DNA of 64,000 nt from contig CAYNEY010000003.1 of the NCBI GenBank assembly GCA_964396375.1, positions 62,001 through 126,000 of the forward strand, in the 5' to 3' direction. This document shows positions 15,099 through 23,953 of the stretch, piece after piece. The number at the start of each line of letters is the position of its first letter. Position 1 is the first letter of the stretch. The DNA comes from FEN-1139 sp964396375 (GTDB lineage Bacteria; Myxococcota_A; Polyangia; Polyangiales; Polyangiaceae). The position numbers and the translations under genes are program-made. The notes beneath the pieces were generated by a model that was not told the origin of the DNA, did no database searches, and saw only the letters and a list, made by a program, of their open reading frames with translations.

Positions 15099-16355
15099 TC
15101 AAGGTGTAAGCTCAGGAGTCGAATCCTCTGACTGCGGGTGGGGCGGGGGGCTGGCTGGCATGGGATCGGCGCGAGGGGGTAGGAGTCGGTAGCCCAGCCG
15201 CACCGAGAATGGCCCCGTGTCCTCGAATCGGAGCGTTCTGAACACGTCGAGAACACAGGTGGTCGTCTGGGGATCGGAGAACTGCGATTCGACCTCGTTT
15301 GCGAGCAGCTTCTGTTCGTCATCGTTCCAGCCAAGTTCGACGACCAGTCTCCCGAAGAGTGCTGGATCACGCTGACGACCTCGAGCGAAGCAATCAACGA
15401 TCAGCGGTCGCAATCCTGCGCGGAAGGGTTCGAGATCGAGTTTGGTAGGGAGGGCTTCCGAGGGGGGAGGTTGGGGCAGGACCACATCGCCCCGGCTTGC
15501 CTTGACCGTGAAACTGACCGTGAGTGCACGACGTGGACGAGTTCGTGTGTCGAGCCCCGTCAGAGACTCCACCATGCACCGGACCATCGATGGTGGGAGA
15601 TCCATCTCTCGCACAGGCAGGACGCGACGCAGGCGCCCATTTGTCCCCACCGTTCCGCGAAGTGCAAGCTGGACCGACTTGGTTTGCACCATCGCCTGCA
15701 AATGCTCCTCGAAGCACAACCGAATCGGCCAGTAGCCGTGGGCGCGCAAACCCTTGAGGAGTGGTCCTTGGCCTGAGCGACCACGAGAGGCACCGGTGGG
15801 TGTTGGTGTGCCGAGATCGATGATGACGCGGGTGCCAGGGTGGAAGTTGGCACGCCGTGTTGGGTGGAAAGGATCGCTCGACCCACCAAGATTGAGCGTT
15901 CCAAGGCTCTCGAGAAACAGTGACTGATTCACGCGCCCAGGTGGCAACTCCAGCCCGTTCACGGGTTCCTCCTCGATGGTGACCGAGGGAAGGGGTGTAG
16001 GTGGAGGGCCGCTCGAGGCGGAGGGAATCGCCGCTGTGGCGGAGTTGTTGGACGTGGGCTCGGTACGTGTTGGTGAGCTACCAAGAACGAATCGGTCGCT
16101 GTCTCGTACCCTTGGGAGTGCCATTGGCGGAGCGAGAGAGGAACTGGAGGTTCGGCCGTCGGTTTGCTCCGCGGGACGCCGATCCGCTGGGAGCGGCCTT
16201 GGGGTGCAGCTCAGGCCAAACAGAGTGAGGAGGATCGCGCTGCACGGAGCCGTTAGGCTTCGCTGTGAGAAACGTCCAAGGTGCAGGGCATCGCCTGGGA
16301 TGGCGTTCTGAACCTTGGAGCGCGTGTCGATTGGCTGTCCGGTGTTCAAGAGCAT
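15099..16355 (-). CDS. Lipoprotein with two AgmX/PglI-like domains
   Basis: Up to 418 residues. A hydrophobic segment ends in LFGLSC, a likely lipobox near residue 50, so the true start may be further in; no better start was found. A Ser/Pro-rich linker precedes two repeats of a domain with a Cys pair: the first contains IRLCFEEHL, VGTNGRLRRV and MVRCMVESL; the second LIVDCFARG, LVVELGWND and TTCVLDVFRTL. This pattern resembles the AgmX/PglI C-terminal domain of myxobacteria, found in gliding and envelope proteins. Each domain could form an internal disulfide. Role unknown, but the cell envelope is likely. Confidence 0.6.
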   Translation of the reverse strand: MLLNTGQPIDTRSKVQNAIPGDALHLGRFSQRSLTAPCSAILLTLFGLSCTPRPLPADRRPAEQTDGRTSSSSLAPPMALPRVRDSDRFVLGSSPTRTEPTSNNSATAAIPSASSGPPPTPLPSVTIEEEPVNGLELPPGRVNQSLFLESLGTLNLGGSSDPFHPTRRANFHPGTRVIIDLGTPTPTGASRGRSGQGPLLKGLRAHGYWPIRLCFEEHLQAMVQTKSVQLALRGTVGTNGRLRRVLPVREMDLPPSMVRCMVESLTGLDTRTRPRRALTVSFTVKASRGDVVLPQPPPSEALPTKLDLEPFRAGLRPLIVDCFARGRQRDPALFGRLVVELGWNDDEQKLLANEVESQFSDPQTTTCVLDVFRTLRFEDTGPFSVRLGYRLLPPRADPMPASPPPHPQSEDSTPELTP

Positions 16356-16445
16356 TGCCGGCCGATCGGTGGATTTCAGAATTCTAGGGACAATGCCCTA
16401 TCGTGTCCAACCAGACTCAAGTACCATTTGGAGGTAAGAGGGAGT

Positions 16446-18422
16446 TTGGTCGCACAAGTGACTGGTTTCGAGGAGGGAGTGGTGCAGGCCAGGGTTGTCG
16501 AGGTCGTTTTGGGGCTCTTCGACCGTGCCGGTTATGCCGTGCTGGTTGTGCATCCTGCAGGCCACCCGCTTGCTCACAATGAGCGCTTTGGGCGCAGAGC
16601 CCTCTCGGAGAGAGGGCTGCTCGAGCTGCCGAAGCCATCGCTTCTGGAGGAGGGGGTGCGGCAGGCGCTGACTGACGGTCTCGCTCGTTTCGAAACTGAG
16701 CAACCGCCTCTACTCCGTCCCGATGGGGCACGGTGGCGAGTCCAGTTCATTCCCTTTGGACGTGGCGCCGAGAGTTGTATCGCGGTGATCTACGAACCCA
16801 TGTCGGGGGCTCATCCAGGGCCGGCAGCATCGTTGGATGAGCGCTTCCGAACGCTGGTGGATGGTGCACTGGAAGGGATGCTGATTTGTCGCGGCTCGAT
16901 GGTGCTTTTTGCCAACCGAGCGGCCGCAGGGCTGATTGGTCACGCCGAGGCTAGTGCGGTGGTGGGACTGGAGCTGCAGGAGTGTCTGGGTGAGCGAACC
17001 TCTGCCTGGGTGAGCAGGATGGATGGTGCATTCGATGCGACGGGGACGCTGGAGGTCGAATCCGAAATCGTGATCCGGACGCGTGGTGGAGTTGAGCGTG
17101 ACGCTATCGCACGACTCATTCAGGTACGAGGAGGGAATCACACGGAGCCACGGATACGGTTGCTCTTCTTCTGGATACCCGAGCTGCTGACGTGGCAAGC
17201 TCCGGTCTTCGGCACCAGCGCAATGGCCACGTTGCTCGATGCTGCGCGACGGTGGGGGGAGGAACTCGGTGTGCTCCAGCAACTCGTCGAGCGTGTTGCG
17301 AGCGGCTCAAACTCAGGTGGAACGCTCAATCTAGGCGAACTCTGGAATGAGGTGTCTGATGGGTTCGACCGCCTCCGAGGTCGCATTGCTCGACCGGCGT
17401 GGTGTGATGAGAGGCGCGATCAACCGGTGTGGATCGAACAACTCGTCGCTGCGCTTGTTTCATCCGATGGGCGACTCCTGAATGCTCGCGACGTCGCTCT
17501 GTCCGGGGTGGAGGTGCTGGTGGACGTCGAGTCGTCGATCTGTCCGCTGGCGGGCTCAGAAGGTGCCTGTGTGGCTGCAGTTCAGTGTCTGGTTGGATAT
17601 GCTGGTTCCACCCTTGGTCCATCGAGGCCACTCTGGATTCGCGGGCTTCGCGACCGTGGGGGGGGCCGACCTTCACGGTACATCTTGCAAGTTGGTCCAG
17701 ACCGCGACCTGCGAAGTGAGGAAATGCACGATCAGGGACCGATTGAGGTGGCCTGGGACCTTGGGTCGAGTCTGGATGGTGCGTACGCCTGCGCGGTGCT
17801 TGAGCAGGGTGGGCATCGAGTGCGGCTCTTGTCTGGTCCTGACGGAGTTCGCACCGTTGTGGTCGATTTTCTGCTCGACGAAGGAAGGAGAGTGGAGATG
17901 CAAGGATCAGCAATGACGAGGCATACTGTCGTCCCCAGCACCCAGTGCCTTGGGCAGACTGCGGAACAACCAGCGCCACCACTCACGGTAAAAGAGAGTT
18001 CTGCGCCCGAGGCGTCGCGCTGTCGAGTGTTGATCTGCGATGATGAAGCACGACTTCTTCAGCTAACGCAGAGCCTCTTGGAGGAGTTTGGGTACGAGGT
18101 GGTGACTGCCACCAGTGGTCGTGAGGCGTTGGAACGCTTCATCGAGCAACCCTGCGAGGTGTTGATGCTGGATGTGAGTTTGCCGGAGGAGAATCCTTGG
18201 GATGTTGCCGAAGGACTGCGCCTGACGGGTTGCCCAGTGAATGTGCTTCTTTGCAGTGGCTACTCAGAAGAGGATATCGATCCGGTGTTGCTTAGACACC
18301 CTCTGGTGAGGGCTTTTCTTGGAAAACCCTACGCGGTTGACCTGTTGGTATCAACCATCGAGCGGCTCGCCGAGCGGGATTCAACAGGCGCTTGCGATTC
18401 TCCGAAACGCCCCACGATCTGA
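16446..18422 (+). CDS. Hybrid sensor protein: PAS-like, degenerate kinase, receiver
   Basis: About 658 residues, cytoplasmic. The first part has PAS-like repeats (FDRAGYAVLVVHPAG; LVDGALEGMLICRGSMVLFANRAAAGLIG). The middle is laid out like a histidine kinase core but has no recognisable phospho-His box, no N-box Asn and no D-x-G in the ATP lid; only a G2-like tail (DLGSSLDGAYACAVLEQGG) survives. The C-terminal receiver is intact: Asp532-Asp533 (ICDDE), acceptor Asp576 (MLDVSL), a SGYS switch and Lys627 (GKPY). The start is TTG at 16446 behind GGAGGT, with GTG 16458 possible. It probably acts as a phospho-accepting or signal-integrating partner of another kinase. Confidence 0.7.
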   Translation: MVAQVTGFEEGVVQARVVEVVLGLFDRAGYAVLVVHPAGHPLAHNERFGRRALSERGLLELPKPSLLEEGVRQALTDGLARFETEQPPLLRPDGARWRVQFIPFGRGAESCIAVIYEPMSGAHPGPAASLDERFRTLVDGALEGMLICRGSMVLFANRAAAGLIGHAEASAVVGLELQECLGERTSAWVSRMDGAFDATGTLEVESEIVIRTRGGVERDAIARLIQVRGGNHTEPRIRLLFFWIPELLTWQAPVFGTSAMATLLDAARRWGEELGVLQQLVERVASGSNSGGTLNLGELWNEVSDGFDRLRGRIARPAWCDERRDQPVWIEQLVAALVSSDGRLLNARDVALSGVEVLVDVESSICPLAGSEGACVAAVQCLVGYAGSTLGPSRPLWIRGLRDRGGGRPSRYILQVGPDRDLRSEEMHDQGPIEVAWDLGSSLDGAYACAVLEQGGHRVRLLSGPDGVRTVVVDFLLDEGRRVEMQGSAMTRHTVVPSTQCLGQTAEQPAPPLTVKESSAPEASRCRVLICDDEARLLQLTQSLLEEFGYEVVTATSGREALERFIEQPCEVLMLDVSLPEENPWDVAEGLRLTGCPVNVLLCSGYSEEDIDPVLLRHPLVRAFLGKPYAVDLLVSTIERLAERDSTGACDSPKRPTI

Positions 18423-18533
18423 ACCGCCAGTCCGAGGGTCGACCCTGTTGTGCAACATAGGCAGCTCCCCTCTTGCTGGAACTTTGCTGCTGGTGTGGCG
18501 GTGGGCTGCTCCGCAGCTTCTGGCCGCGACTTC

Positions 18534-18570
18534 CCTCTGCGCTAGTTCTCCCCTCTGGTGTTAGCAGAGG
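18534..18570. terminator. Possible hairpin in convergent gap
   Basis: CCTCTGC (18534-18540) and GCAGAGG (18564-18570) form a 7-bp stem with a 23-base loop between the convergent hybrid-kinase and HTH genes. A second small palindrome, CTTGAC-GA-GTCAAG, lies at about 18587-18600. Either may help terminate transcription; evidence is weak. Confidence 0.25.
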
Positions 18571-18622
18571 CGGTCTGGGGCAGTTTCTTGACGAGTCAAG
18601 ACCGCACACCGACGCACGAGCA

Positions 18623-19306
18623 TCAGGGATGCTGGGAGGGATGGGCTTCGGGAGCAATGGTGCGGTTCGGGGCCTCGTCCGCCAGCACGTGGCGCAGAAG
18701 CTCGGTCGCAGTCGTCTGCGTATCCACGACGGCAGCGACTTGGATCTCGCGGAGCGACGTGCACAGGCTATGGTCGGAGCTGGGGCAGCACACGATAGCG
18801 CGCACATGAGCGGTGGCGGGGAGGGCGAGGATTTGGCGCAGTAGTCCTACCACCTCGATTCCCGGAAAGTGGGCGTCGAGCACCAGTGCCTCAGGTGGTG
18901 TCTGGTGCAGACGGGCCAATCCTTCAATCGCCGTGCTTGCCTCGAGCACCTCCGCGATCCGAGGATGGGCGCGGAAACTGCTTGCCAATCGCTCACGGCG
19001 TGCCTGCCCTTCAATGAGCATCAGGATCGTGAAGAGCCCCGCTCGGGCGTCAAGGGCGGGCATGTGGTGTTCGCGCAGAAAGTCTGCGAGCGCACCGCGG
19101 TGGATCCGGCGGTGGCCCCCAGGTGTTCGATGCGCGGCAAGCCAACCGCGGTCCACCCAGGTCAACACCGTCGAAGGGCTCGCTCCAACGAGTCGCGCGA
19201 CATCATGGGTTGTAAGATAGGTGCGGCCCAAGCTGTTGGGATAGACGGCGAAGAGCACAGGAGAGTTTAGAGGCAAAGAGGGGAGAACGATCATGGTCGC
19301 GGCCAA
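18623..19306 (-). CDS. MerR-type HTH protein with pseudo-receiver domain
   Basis: 227 residues, cytoplasmic. N-terminal winged HTH of the MerR/excisionase kind: YLTTHDVARLVGASPSTVLTWVDRGWLAAHRTPGGHRRI at about 30-68, whose final GGHRRI is the wing. A receiver-like domain follows (about 90-200), with LVLDAHFPGIEV carrying an Asp at the phospho-acceptor site, but the usual acidic pair is replaced by LIEGQ and the switch and Lys residues are not evident, so it is probably a pseudo-receiver. It resembles BldC/MerR-fused regulators of myxobacteria. ATG at 19306 or 19294 are both possible. It converges on the hybrid kinase gene. Confidence 0.75.
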   Translation of the reverse strand: MAATMIVLPSLPLNSPVLFAVYPNSLGRTYLTTHDVARLVGASPSTVLTWVDRGWLAAHRTPGGHRRIHRGALADFLREHHMPALDARAGLFTILMLIEGQARRERLASSFRAHPRIAEVLEASTAIEGLARLHQTPPEALVLDAHFPGIEVVGLLRQILALPATAHVRAIVCCPSSDHSLCTSLREIQVAAVVDTQTTATELLRHVLADEAPNRTIAPEAHPSQHP

Positions 19307-19381
19307 GAAGCGGCCCCAGGGCCAGTCTTGGGAAAAAGCCTTGCCTCAGGGCTGACACTGGCTATGATGCGACCGTCTTTT

Positions 19382-19454
19382 GCGGGAGTAGCTCAGTTGG
19401 TAGAGCACAAGCTTCCCAAGCTTGGGGTCGCGGGTTCGAGTCCCGTTTCCCGCT
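19382..19454 (+). tRNA. tRNA-Gly (anticodon CCC)
   Basis: 73-base cloverleaf: acceptor GCGGGAG/TTCCCGC with one G-T pair, D arm GCTC-AGTTGGTA-GAGC, anticodon stem CAAGC/GCTTG with loop TTCCCAA, T arm GCGGG-TTCGAGT-CCCGT, discriminator T, no encoded CCA. Its last base is shared with the stop codon of the leftward pseudouridine synthase gene. Confidence 0.96.
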
Positions 19455-20365
19455 CAGAAGTGCTCTCGACCGGCGCGAAGCCGGTCGAGTCGGTCGGAGA
19501 AATCATCAGGAAGCACTGCTTCAAAACTGAGGTGAGAGCCTGTGGTTGGGTGCTCAAAGCCTAGCGACGCTGCGTGAAGCATCACACGCTCGGCAGTTGG
19601 TATCCCCTTCCGATAGACCTTCTCGCCGAGCAGAGGGTGTCCCCGCTCGGCCAAGTGGATGCGAATCTGATGGGTGCGTCCAGTTTCGAGGTGGCACTCG
19701 ACGAGCGTTGCCTGATCGAAGTGCTCGAGTGCTCGAACGTGGGTGACGGCGTGCTGGCCCAGGGTGTGGTTCGGCGTAGAGCCTCGTCGACCGTCCCCGC
19801 GGTCAACCACCAGCCGGGAATGGATGGTCGTGGATGACACACAACCCTCAGCCAGTGCCAGGTACCGGCGTTCGATGGTGTGAACACGAAACTGCTGCTT
19901 CAGTGCCCGCTGGGCGAAGGGTGTCCGCGCGAAAACGAGAACTCCCGTCGTTTCTTTGTCGAGCCGGTGCACGAGGTGCAAGGTCCTCACTGGTCGCTTC
20001 AGCATCTGCGATAGGGTCCGAAGAAGCTCTTGATCGAGCGTGCCGCGGTCGTTCGTGTCGTACGCAACGGTGCTCATGGGTGCTGGTTTGTCGACGATCA
20101 CGAGCTGGCTATCGACGAACAAGACCCGCTTCTGCCCCAGGACGTGGTCGGGGGTGCGCGAAGACCGATTGGGCGCGAGCGTGATCCGATCGTTCGGCTT
20201 CACCAGGTAACCGGGGAGAGTGGTCCACTCCCCATTGACAGCGATCTTTCCTGTCTCGATCAGTCTTCGCAATTTCCCCCAACTCACGCCGTCGAGCATC
20301 CTCCGAAGAACCTGATCGAGGCGCGCTGGGGCTGACTCACTGGGCCAGTCAAAGTGGCGGATCAT
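19454..20365 (-). CDS. RluA-family pseudouridine synthase
   Basis: Isomerises specific uridines in rRNA or tRNA to pseudouridine. 303 residues: an S4 RNA-binding domain at about 14-62, then the catalytic core with HRLDKETTGVLVF at 133-145 (catalytic Asp136), HTIERRYLALAEG, HLETGRTHQIRIHLA and HPLLGEKVYRKG. ATG at 20365 was chosen; upstream residues look non-coding. It lies 5 bases after the lipoprotein gene at 20371, so the two are probably cotranscribed. The rRNA target cannot be told (RluC/RluD-like). Confidence 0.9.
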   Translation of the reverse strand: MIRHFDWPSESAPARLDQVLRRMLDGVSWGKLRRLIETGKIAVNGEWTTLPGYLVKPNDRITLAPNRSSRTPDHVLGQKRVLFVDSQLVIVDKPAPMSTVAYDTNDRGTLDQELLRTLSQMLKRPVRTLHLVHRLDKETTGVLVFARTPFAQRALKQQFRVHTIERRYLALAEGCVSSTTIHSRLVVDRGDGRRGSTPNHTLGQHAVTHVRALEHFDQATLVECHLETGRTHQIRIHLAERGHPLLGEKVYRKGIPTAERVMLHAASLGFEHPTTGSHLSFEAVLPDDFSDRLDRLRAGREHF

Positions 20366-20370
20366 GACGG

Positions 20371-21312
20371 TCAGGATCCGGGCATGATCACAATTTGGTA
20401 GTCCATATACGGATCGATGCGCGACGGAGGCAGGGGCCGTTCTGGATCGAGCGGGCCAGCCCGGTCGAGACCGATTGATCGCGGAACCAGTGAGCTGCCA
20501 GCGGCGAGCCAGGTCAGCCAACCTTCGTTGGAACAGTCACGATGGGGTGCAAGGAGGAGCAGCTGTGGAGCTGGGCTTTCTTTCGCGAAGAGTTCCAGGA
20601 TACGCTCGGGAAAAACCGAAGGACGGTTGAGCCGATGGGGTTTGGTGTCAGTGCCCACGAACACTCGTGGGTTGCCGACCGGCGCAACCGGAATGCCGTA
20701 TTCGCGGGCCTGGGCGACGATTTCGAGGAGGTAGGGGAGTTCAGCCTCGGAGAGCACGGAAAGCCTGAGAAGCTCCCGAGCCCAGGGATTGCCTGCACCC
20801 CGCCGTCGGTCAGCTGTTGGTGGGATGGGCGATTCAAGTGGTGGTAACGCCAGGGCCAGGTGTTGGAGTCGCCCTGACTGTGACGCGCGCGCCCCCGCTT
20901 CCTCGAGCAGCAGTCGAACTGTGGCCTCGGTCACTGCGTCGTAGGTGTCAACGGCAAGGCACACGAGGTCCGCCCGTGCCAGGTCGTCGAAGAGATGGGA
21001 GGGTGCCATCCACTCCGCATGCGCCGTGCGCCAGCCCAAAAAAGCAAATGTTTCCGCCGATGAGGGAAGGTTGGGTGATGACCGCGCTCGCTTACTTCCC
21101 CATTGATTCGCGGTGTGGTGGGGTGTCACGCGCTCACTTGGCCGTGCAAACGACATGCTGCCAGGTTCGGCTGGCTCGGATGACTCCAGGTCTTGTAGAG
21201 GGCTAAATCCGACAGGCTTTGCGGGAGCGGTACTGGAGGGGGCTGGACCACAGCCAAGCCACGAGGCTGCGAGGAGCGCGGAGACTGCAATAGTCCAAAG
21301 AGAGTCAGCCAT
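20371..21312 (-). CDS. Lipoprotein, possibly ChaN-like
   Basis: 313 residues. Signal peptide with AASWLGC as lipobox, a linker, then a domain of about 220 residues. Segments such as LARADLVCLAVDTYDAVTEA and YLLEIVAQAREYGIPVAPVG run in the order seen in ChaN/Tiki-type proteins (iron- or protease-related), but the diagnostic GE-x-H site is not present, so the likeness is weak. It ends YMDYQIVIMPGS. It is probably in one transcript with the pseudouridine synthase downstream and follows the helicase gene by only 11 bases upstream. Treat as a hypothetical envelope lipoprotein. Confidence 0.5.
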   Translation of the reverse strand: MADSLWTIAVSALLAASWLGCGPAPSSTAPAKPVGFSPLQDLESSEPAEPGSMSFARPSERVTPHHTANQWGSKRARSSPNLPSSAETFAFLGWRTAHAEWMAPSHLFDDLARADLVCLAVDTYDAVTEATVRLLLEEAGARASQSGRLQHLALALPPLESPIPPTADRRRGAGNPWARELLRLSVLSEAELPYLLEIVAQAREYGIPVAPVGNPRVFVGTDTKPHRLNRPSVFPERILELFAKESPAPQLLLLAPHRDCSNEGWLTWLAAGSSLVPRSIGLDRAGPLDPERPLPPSRIDPYMDYQIVIMPGS

Positions 21313-21323
21313 GACGGTAGGTT

Positions 21324-23840
21324 TCAGAGCGCTCGGTCTAGGAGTGCGTTGGGGAGGAGTCTCGAAGGCTCGGCGGAAGCCACGATCCAGAGCTGGTGGG
21401 AGGCTCGCGTCAGGGCGATGTGAAGCAGGTGGCGAGCCTCCCGAGACTCAGGATAGCTGTCCGATGTCACCTCGACCAGGATTACATAGTCGAACTCAAG
21501 ACCCTTTACTTGCGTGACGTCGGTTACGTCTACGCCCGGACGGAAGGGGAAATCCTGCTCGGCGATTCGCCGCAGATGAGGCACCTCACCCTTCTCGAGA
21601 ACTTCGAAATACCGATCGGCCTGCTCGGGAAAGCGCGCTATGACCGCAACCGATGCCTGGGGCTCAGCCTGGAGCAGTAACCGCAGCTGATCGGCGAGGA
21701 ATCCGCCAGCGTCTCCCAGGTGGGAGAATCGGAAGAGTTCGACGGGCACTCCGTTTCGTGTGGATTCTGTGGCAGCTGGGGGGGCGAATGGTCCCAGCAC
21801 ATGGTGCGCCAGTTCGACGATGGGCTGTGTTGAGCGGTAGCTCAGGCACAAGGGCTCAATCTCGACATGATTCAGGCCAAGTGCTTGGAGGACGCTCTGC
21901 CAGTCGGAAAACCCGTTGTCCAGATGGAGCCGCTGAGCGGTGTCACCGGCGAGGGTGACGCTACGGCCAGAACTCATGGTTCCGAGGAGCACTCGAAGCT
22001 CGACAGGGCTGTAGTCCTGGGCTTCATCAACCAGAATATGCTCGTAGACCAGGGCTTCACGCTCCTTGGTTCCACGCAGAAGCGGCCCACGGAGCTTCTG
22101 GTGCAGGAGCAAGAGCAGTGTGTTGTCCTCCTGATCCAGCACTGCCGCCTCCTCCACCTGGCCCCCATCCACCCCTTGACTCCGATCGTCGTTGAACTCT
22201 TCGGCAGGATCGGGCTCCTCGTCGCTGCCGCGCCGGAAGCGCGGGACGATTCGCGGTGTGGTCTCATTCAGCCCATCGACTGTGTCGTGCTCCCTACGTT
22301 CACCCCGTAGGGTCGATGGCCGTTCGAACAGGGGCCCTTCCCGCCGTTGCTCGAGATCGTGCATGATGCGAGTACTGAGTTGGGCGCACCAATCAACGGC
22401 CGATCGGAGTTCCGTGGGGGTGAAATCCCCTGCAGCTTGTGCCGTTATCCACTCCGTGAGCAACGCCCGATCGGAGAAGAGTTCCGCCCACAGACCCACC
22501 ACGTCTTTGGCCCGCCGGTCGAGCTCGGTACCGATCCGACCCAAGGCCACTCGGAGATCGGTCGGATGCCTTGTTCCCGCGCGCTCAACGTAGCCGAGTA
22601 AGGCCTGGGCGCGATGGCGTAGGGGCAAACCAAGCGTCTTCTTCCAGGCGTCAACGATCTCGGTTCCCTCCGAACCGGGTTCGAATCTCTTGACGGCGCT
22701 AGCGATTTGCTCACCGGCTTGTTCCGCGAGTCTCGCCACCACCTTCTCGATCAGCGGCAAGAGGCAAGGGTGCTTCTTGAGCCGGCTAACCGCTGTGGGC
22801 GTGTCGCTGGCCGTGGTGCTGGGAAGCAATGGTAGATGCGCGGTTCGGAGTCGGGTCACCCAATCTGCGTAGGTGCGGATCGCCACGCCCTCAATACCAA
22901 GTGAGGGCAGAACCTGGGCGATGTAGCGGCAGAGCGCGTGGTTGAACACCACCACCAACAGCCGATCAGGGCGAAAACGGCGGGGATCTGCGTAGTTCAG
23001 ATAGGCTAGGCGGTGAAGACCGATGGTGGTCTTTCCGCTGCCCGCACCACCCTGAATCACCACCAGTCCAGAGTCGGGGCGTGTGATGAGATCGAATTGG
23101 CGACGATCGATGAGGGCGGTGATTTCACGCAACGACTTGTCCTCAGAGGTGGACATGTCACCGATCCCGAGCGAGCCACGCTGGTGCCGGTCCGGTCGGG
23201 GGGCACTCCCTTCACCGCCCGACAGCGAGGTAGACGCGGTGTCGAGCTTGGTCCAGCCCGATGACAGCCGGGCGAAGACACCTTGTGGGCAGGTGATACG
23301 ACGCAGGCGTCCATCGGTGATGGTCAGGCTACGTCGTATCACGACCTCCCCGTCGACCTCTCGATCGCCAAATACCTCGTTGTAGTCCTCGCCCTCCTGG
23401 TAGCGATAGTAGAGACGGCTCACCGGTGCGTCACGCCAGTCGACGATTCGAATGCCAGACTTGGTGTCGAGGTAGGTGCCGCGACCAATCAGAACCTCTC
23501 TTGTTCGTGCTTGTTCGCGGAGCACCATGCGCCCGAAATAGGGCGAGCGAAGGTCCACGTGTCCTTGGGTCTGCTCACGTCGGCGTTGGTCTGCCAGGCT
23601 CTGCAACCGTTCCATCTGCTCCAGCAGGGGCGGCTGGTCCTCCTGACGGGCGGTGGACAGCTCGTCGCGCAGGGCAAGAAGCTGAGCATCATAGTCGATA
23701 GGTGAGCGAGCGAGGTGCTGAGCGGGCGGCATACTGCGACGCTGCTCTACATGCGAGATGACTCGCTCGAGGGTGGCCTCCTCCTCCTCGGAGATGGTCA
23801 CCGCATCCACCGAAAACTCGGCTTTCCTTGCTTCACTCAT
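21324..23840 (-). CDS. HelD-like UvrD-family ATPase
   Basis: 838 residues. Superfamily 1 motor like HelD, which removes RNA polymerase from stalled complexes. N-terminal coiled-coil arm (about 20-90), Walker A GGAGSGKTT at 264-272, DEAQDYSPVELR Walker B, LCLSYRSTQPI, VTQVKGLEFDYVILVE and HIALTRASHQLW. It has the N-terminal SPYFGRM and DWRDAPVSRLYYRY blocks seen in HelD. An acidic low-complexity insertion (about 550-590) lies between the motor halves. A role in transcription recycling or replication is an inference. The downstream lipoprotein gene starts 11 bases later. Confidence 0.88.
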   Translation of the reverse strand: MSEARKAEFSVDAVTISEEEEATLERVISHVEQRRSMPPAQHLARSPIDYDAQLLALRDELSTARQEDQPPLLEQMERLQSLADQRRREQTQGHVDLRSPYFGRMVLREQARTREVLIGRGTYLDTKSGIRIVDWRDAPVSRLYYRYQEGEDYNEVFGDREVDGEVVIRRSLTITDGRLRRITCPQGVFARLSSGWTKLDTASTSLSGGEGSAPRPDRHQRGSLGIGDMSTSEDKSLREITALIDRRQFDLITRPDSGLVVIQGGAGSGKTTIGLHRLAYLNYADPRRFRPDRLLVVVFNHALCRYIAQVLPSLGIEGVAIRTYADWVTRLRTAHLPLLPSTTASDTPTAVSRLKKHPCLLPLIEKVVARLAEQAGEQIASAVKRFEPGSEGTEIVDAWKKTLGLPLRHRAQALLGYVERAGTRHPTDLRVALGRIGTELDRRAKDVVGLWAELFSDRALLTEWITAQAAGDFTPTELRSAVDWCAQLSTRIMHDLEQRREGPLFERPSTLRGERREHDTVDGLNETTPRIVPRFRRGSDEEPDPAEEFNDDRSQGVDGGQVEEAAVLDQEDNTLLLLLHQKLRGPLLRGTKEREALVYEHILVDEAQDYSPVELRVLLGTMSSGRSVTLAGDTAQRLHLDNGFSDWQSVLQALGLNHVEIEPLCLSYRSTQPIVELAHHVLGPFAPPAATESTRNGVPVELFRFSHLGDAGGFLADQLRLLLQAEPQASVAVIARFPEQADRYFEVLEKGEVPHLRRIAEQDFPFRPGVDVTDVTQVKGLEFDYVILVEVTSDSYPESREARHLLHIALTRASHQLWIVASAEPSRLLPNALLDRAL

Positions 23841-23953
23841 GGATTGGCAGTCAAATGGGGTTGGAGACGATCCGCGTCGGTGTGCCAGAGCCGCATCGCG
23901 CCAGCCAGGGGAGCGCCCCAGAGGCCAGCAGTTAGCACCATCGGTCGGGAGGG

